Assembly (NCBI GenBank): GCA_025449725.1
Contig: JANWIU010000152.1
Location: 1-10,744 of the forward strand
Origin: Pseudobdellovibrio sp.
GTDB lineage: Bacteria; Bdellovibrionota; Bdellovibrionia; Bdellovibrionales; Bdellovibrionaceae
Reading direction: 5' to 3'
Length of the DNA stretch: 10,744 nt
This document shows positions 7,468 to 10,744 of this stretch, piece by piece. The translations under genes and the position numbers were made by a program. The number at the start of each line of letters is the position of its first letter. The stretch's first letter is position 1. The notes under the pieces are model-generated. The model was given only the letters and a program-made list of their open reading frames with translations, had not been told where the DNA came from and searched no databases.

Positions 7468-9263
7468 GAGCAAGACTTGCAACTCTGGATTCAGAAAAAG
7501 CCCTTCTTCCTCTACTGGAAGACCAGGACTATATGGTTCTTTCAGAACAGCAACTGGCAACGGAAAATATTCGCAGTGAAATTTTTTTAGTTCATGGCGC
7601 GGCTGAAAATATCAGAAAACTTCAGAAGCAAACTCCGGCAAAAATAAATCAAAGCTTTACTAAAATTATTTTGGTTATGGAAGAGGGCCAGCTTTTTGAC
7701 TTTCCTGCTTTACGGCAGTTACGGATCGATCATTTTATTTTTCGCAGCGATCTCAGCTCCGGATTTTTAAATACGGTTTGGCAAGATCTCCGTCAAAAAG
7801 AGCAGGATGAAACTTACCTGAGCCTCTCTAGTGAGCTGAACCAGCAGTATGAATCGCTTAAAAAAGAACTGGAAGCGAAGCTCAGCGAAAAATCTAAAAA
7901 TATTATCGAAAGCCGCAAACAAATTTTCGAGATCAATAATCGCGTTGAGGTTCTGCGGAAATCGCTCTACTCCACAACTGAAGTAAAAAGTTTGGCAGAA
8001 GCTGAATCCTCTTTGAATGACCTTTTGGTTAAGTTCGGTATGATCACCTGGTTTAAAATTTTAAGAAGTGATGAATTCGAAAACTTTGATCACGAAATTA
8101 AGCAAAAATTTGAATCGACTACATACACTTCTAAAATCACAATCGGTGGTGAGAATTTTCATTTGTACTTTTTTAAAGGTGATAAGCGCGTCTTCCGCAA
8201 AAACGATACGAATTATTTTAATAAGCTGACAGAAGCGCTGGAAATCAATTTAAACCGTTACAACAATTTACTTTCTCTTCAAAAAAATGAAAGACTTTTT
8301 GACCTGGCCTTTCACTCTTCGCCTCATCCGATCATAATCATTGATAAGAACTACAACGTGTATCAGGCCAACCTGGCGGCTGAAAAGCACAGCGAAGAAG
8401 GTGAGAATCTAAAGTGCCATCAGTTGCTGTTCGGAAGCAACAAGCCTTGCGTCGGCTGTCATTTGGGAAATCGCTTTGAGATTCAGAAAGATATTAAGAC
8501 TTACGCTGTTCAATCCAATAAGTTTTCGAACTCTCTGGATACAGAAAATAATTACTGGATTCATTTGTACGAAGACGTTTCAGAGCAAAAAGCCCTTGAG
8601 ACCAAGTTTCAGCAGACAGCCAAGCTTTCAGAAGTGGGATTGATTTCCAGTTCTATCGCGCATGAGCTGAATAACCCGTTGGGCGGCATTCTGTCCTATC
8701 TGCAAATCATGAAGATGGAGCTTCCAAGCACTCATCCGTTTCAGCAGGATATCGAAGTTTTAACCGAAGCCGCCTTGAGGATGAAGAAGCACATTGAAGA
8801 TTTATTATTCTTCTCTCGCAAAGAAGATACGGTGAAGCTTGAGAAAGCCAACATAACTGAAATATTAGATAAAAATTTAGATCTTTTGCAAATGCAGCTT
8901 AAGAAAGAGCATCTTGTGGTTTCGTTTACGCAAGAACAGCCATTCATGCATGACATCTCGGTTTTACACTTCCGTAATATCATTCATTTGGTTTTCCAAT
9001 ATTTACTTCATAAACTGAAGCTGAAGAAGCAAAACAAATCGAACTTTAGCGGCGTGGTCGAGGTGAAAATTTCCCAGGACCCCGGCAATTCTTACCTGAG
9101 CTTTAATAGCAATTTGGGCCCGCATGATCTGAAGCTGACTTCTAATGACCTTAGTCTTATTACCTTGGAAAAAAGCATTTTAGACCAGGGATTTCAGCTT
9201 GTTATAACAGAGCCACAGCCAGGCTGGATGCAGGTTCTGATTAAAATGCCCAATAAATATTAA
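7455..9263 (+). CDS. Soluble PAS-domain histidine kinase with receiver-like N-terminus and degenerate ATPase domain
   Basis: The 602-residue protein has no membrane segment. Residues 1-112 alternate strands and helices like a receiver domain (EIFLVHG, KIILVMEE, HFIFRSDLS) but lack the phosphoacceptor aspartate. A long charged coiled coil follows (about 113-172). An unassigned GAF-sized segment spans about 180-275. A PAS domain (about 282-380) holds C321, C332 and C335 in CHQLLFGSNKPCVGC. HisKA has an intact H-box, SSIAHELNNPLGG, with H403. The C-terminal 130 residues occupy the ATPase position, but the N-box region (LVFQYLLHK, 512-520) has no asparagine pair. The place expected for G1 reads FNSNLGP, and no GxGxGL G2 box exists. 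It may therefore lack kinase activity and act as a phosphatase, a phosphorelay or a partner of another kinase. ATG 7455 is the only start after an in-frame TAA at 7428. The neighbouring response regulator is a likely partner. Confidence 0.85.
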   Translation: MQAVRARLATLDSEKALLPLLEDQDYMVLSEQQLATENIRSEIFLVHGAAENIRKLQKQTPAKINQSFTKIILVMEEGQLFDFPALRQLRIDHFIFRSDLSSGFLNTVWQDLRQKEQDETYLSLSSELNQQYESLKKELEAKLSEKSKNIIESRKQIFEINNRVEVLRKSLYSTTEVKSLAEAESSLNDLLVKFGMITWFKILRSDEFENFDHEIKQKFESTTYTSKITIGGENFHLYFFKGDKRVFRKNDTNYFNKLTEALEINLNRYNNLLSLQKNERLFDLAFHSSPHPIIIIDKNYNVYQANLAAEKHSEEGENLKCHQLLFGSNKPCVGCHLGNRFEIQKDIKTYAVQSNKFSNSLDTENNYWIHLYEDVSEQKALETKFQQTAKLSEVGLISSSIAHELNNPLGGILSYLQIMKMELPSTHPFQQDIEVLTEAALRMKKHIEDLLFFSRKEDTVKLEKANITEILDKNLDLLQMQLKKEHLVVSFTQEQPFMHDISVLHFRNIIHLVFQYLLHKLKLKKQNKSNFSGVVEVKISQDPGNSYLSFNSNLGPHDLKLTSNDLSLITLEKSILDQGFQLVITEPQPGWMQVLIKMPNKY

Positions 9264-9392
9264 TTAATATTTTTAACCCCCAAAAGTCCTGAAATCGTCT
9301 TACTGATGCAGATTTTTTGACACCTACGTCAAAATTTGAATTACTCTTATTAAAACGGACGCCACTGGAACTTACCATGGAAGGAAAGCTTC
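9264..9392. promoter_or_regulatory. Intergenic promoter region of the response regulator gene
   Basis: This 129-bp gap follows the kinase stop. It has no convincing terminator hairpin. A perfect TTGACA (9317-9322) could be a -35 element; the best -10 candidate, TACTCT (9342-9347), is weak and 19 bp away. A strong ribosome binding site, GGAAGGAAAG (9379-9388), precedes ATG 9393. The regulator therefore seems to have its own promoter, although read-through from the kinase gene is also possible. Confidence 0.45.
9315..9334. repeat. Perfect inverted repeat overlapping TTGACA, candidate operator
   Basis: TTTTGAC (9315-9321) and GTCAAAA (9328-9334) are exact reverse complements with a 6-bp spacer. 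The left arm includes the TTGACA hexamer. A dimeric regulator bound here would cover the -35 region, so repression or autoregulation is possible. The geometry (5-bp core, N6, 5-bp core) resembles CRP/FNR-type sites, but the bases do not match their consensus. Confidence 0.45.
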
Positions 9393-10744
9393 ATGAAGCA
9401 AACTCGAGTACTCATTTTAGATGACGAATCTACATTACGCACAGCTCTCTTCAGATTACTCGATCGTAAAGGCTTTCAGGTCGTTACAGCTCAAAGATTA
9501 GATGAAGCCCGCAGCTTCATGTCCCCGGACAAACCATTTGATTTAGCTATTGTTGATATGAACTTACCGGATGGTAACGGATTAGATTTGATTTCTGAAA
9601 TCAAAGCTGTTTCTGCAGCAACGCAGGTTATTGTATTAACAGGTTTTGCCACAATCGATACCGCTATTCAGGCCACTCAAAAAGGTGCTTATCACTTTTT
9701 AACTAAGCCTTTCAACGTGGAAGAGCTGATGAGCCTGCTGGATAAAGCATTAACTCATAAAAGTCTTGAACAAGAGAACAAGCAACTGCGTAGTGAACTT
9801 GGCTCTCGTTACCAGTTCACTCAAATCATAGGTGAGAGCGAAGGCATTAAAAGCTGTCTAAACTTGGTTGAACGTGTAGCTGAAACTGATTCTACCGTGT
9901 TAGTTACCGGCGAATCAGGAACAGGAAAAGAATTAATTGCCCGTGCCATTCATTACAATTCTCACCGCGCAAAAAGCCCGTTTGTGGCCATCAACTGCGG
10001 CGCGATTCCTTCTGAGTTATTGGAGAGTGAACTGTTCGGCCACGTTAAAGGCGCCTTTACCGGCGCAGTGGCAAACCGTATTGGCCGTTTTGAGATGGCT
10101 GACGAAGGTACTTTATTTTTAGATGAAATAGGCGATCTTGACCCGAGTATGCAAGTTAAGATCTTAAGAGCACTCCAAGAAAGAGTGTTCGAGCCGGTTG
10201 GGGCTACGAAGTCTGTGCAAGTGAATGTGCGCGTGATCGCGGCTACCAATATTGATCTTGAAAAAGCGGTTAAAGAAGGACGGTTCAGAGAAGATCTTTA
10301 CTACCGCTTGAATGTTATTCCGATTCAGATTCCTGCATTACGCGAAAGAAAAACTGACATTCCTGTTCTATTGAATCACTTCTTAAATCAGTACAATAAA
10401 AATAAAACAAAAGTATTAACGGGATTCTCTACTGACGCTTTAAAGTGCCTGGTGAATTACACCTGGCCGGGCAATATCCGTGAACTTGAAAATTTGATTG
10501 AGCGCTTAAGTATCCTAAAAGGATTCGGCAGCGTGGAAGTGAATGACCTTCCGGCGAAATACCGCTCAACAGCTGCAAATTTCGCTGAAACAGGAATGGT
10601 TGAAATTCCGGAAGCGGGACTTGATTTTAATACAGCGGTGGATCAGTTTGAAAATGCTCTTATTTTGAAAGCTCTTGAAAAAACCGGCTGGAATAAAAAC
10701 CAGGCCGCACTTCTTCTTCGTTTGAACCGCACGACCCTTGTAGA
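9393..10744 (+). CDS. NtrC-family sigma-54-dependent response regulator, cut by the right edge
   Basis: 450 codons are visible. The N-terminal receiver (about 1-120) is intact: acidic D10, D11 and E12, phosphoacceptor D55 in IVDMNLPDG, T83 in VLTGFA and K105 in LTKPF. A linker leads to the AAA+ sigma-54 activation domain (about 142-375). It has Walker A GESGTGKE (173-180), the sigma-54 contact loop GAFTGA (220-225), Walker B GTLFLDE (239-245) and the arginine-finger region GRFREDLYYRLN (from 296), then WPGNIRELEN. The C-terminal Fis-type helix-turn-helix starts at about residue 434 (NKNQAALLLRLNRTTLV) and is cut by the window edge, so only a few residues should be missing. The start is supported by GGAAGGAAAG upstream. 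When phosphorylated it should oligomerise and open sigma-54 promoters. The kinase gene 129 bp upstream is the obvious partner candidate, though its own ATPase domain looks defective. Confidence 0.95.
   Translation, partial: MKQTRVLILDDESTLRTALFRLLDRKGFQVVTAQRLDEARSFMSPDKPFDLAIVDMNLPDGNGLDLISEIKAVSAATQVIVLTGFATIDTAIQATQKGAYHFLTKPFNVEELMSLLDKALTHKSLEQENKQLRSELGSRYQFTQIIGESEGIKSCLNLVERVAETDSTVLVTGESGTGKELIARAIHYNSHRAKSPFVAINCGAIPSELLESELFGHVKGAFTGAVANRIGRFEMADEGTLFLDEIGDLDPSMQVKILRALQERVFEPVGATKSVQVNVRVIAATNIDLEKAVKEGRFREDLYYRLNVIPIQIPALRERKTDIPVLLNHFLNQYNKNKTKVLTGFSTDALKCLVNYTWPGNIRELENLIERLSILKGFGSVEVNDLPAKYRSTAANFAETGMVEIPEAGLDFNTAVDQFENALILKALEKTGWNKNQAALLLRLNRTTLV

Noticed and set aside
8448..8462. 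CxxCH as a covalent haem c site in the soluble kinase
   Set aside because: The protein has no export signal, and haem c attachment happens outside the cytoplasm. The family pattern is PCxxC, so the following histidine is probably chance.

Overview
The window reads as a chromosomal segment of a moderately AT-rich Gram-negative bacterium, most likely a Bdellovibrionota-type predator (Bdellovibrio or Bacteriovorax relatives). This placement is an inference. It rests on the protein style (an MltF-like transglycosylase, a MASE1-CHASE histidine kinase, a PAS domain with paired cysteines, an NtrC-type regulator), the compact gene packing and the base composition. No marker in the window proves the lineage. 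There are no RNA genes, mobile elements or CRISPR arrays, and nearly all of the sequence is coding.

Layout. Positions 1-249 (minus strand) hold the start of a type II thymidine kinase gene, tdk, which runs off the left edge and carries an in-frame TAG at codon 58. Divergent from it across about 176 bp is a secreted lytic transglycosylase with an MltF-type catalytic domain (426-1100, plus). It converges on a minus-strand cluster read from right to left as glmU (6701-5328), glmS (5324-3480) and a membrane MASE1-CHASE histidine kinase (3441-1114). To the right of glmU, across a 91-bp divergent spacer, a plus-strand cluster begins: a HAD-family phosphatase (6793-7467), an overlapping soluble PAS histidine kinase with a degenerate ATP-binding domain (7455-9263), and, after a 129-bp gap with a strong ribosome binding site and a TTGACA-containing inverted repeat, a sigma-54-dependent response regulator (9393 to the right edge, truncated in its DNA-binding helix-turn-helix).

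How they fit. GlmS and GlmU together make UDP-GlcNAc from fructose-6-phosphate, feeding peptidoglycan and lipopolysaccharide synthesis. The transglycosylase cuts peptidoglycan, so the left half is themed on the cell envelope. The MASE1-CHASE kinase may be co-transcribed with glmUS. The right half looks like a signalling unit in which an unusual, possibly catalytically dead kinase sits next to an intact NtrC-like activator. The points most worth a second look are the tdk nonsense codon, the degenerate kinase with its receiver-like N-terminus and cysteine PAS, and the two perfect inverted repeats in the promoter regions.
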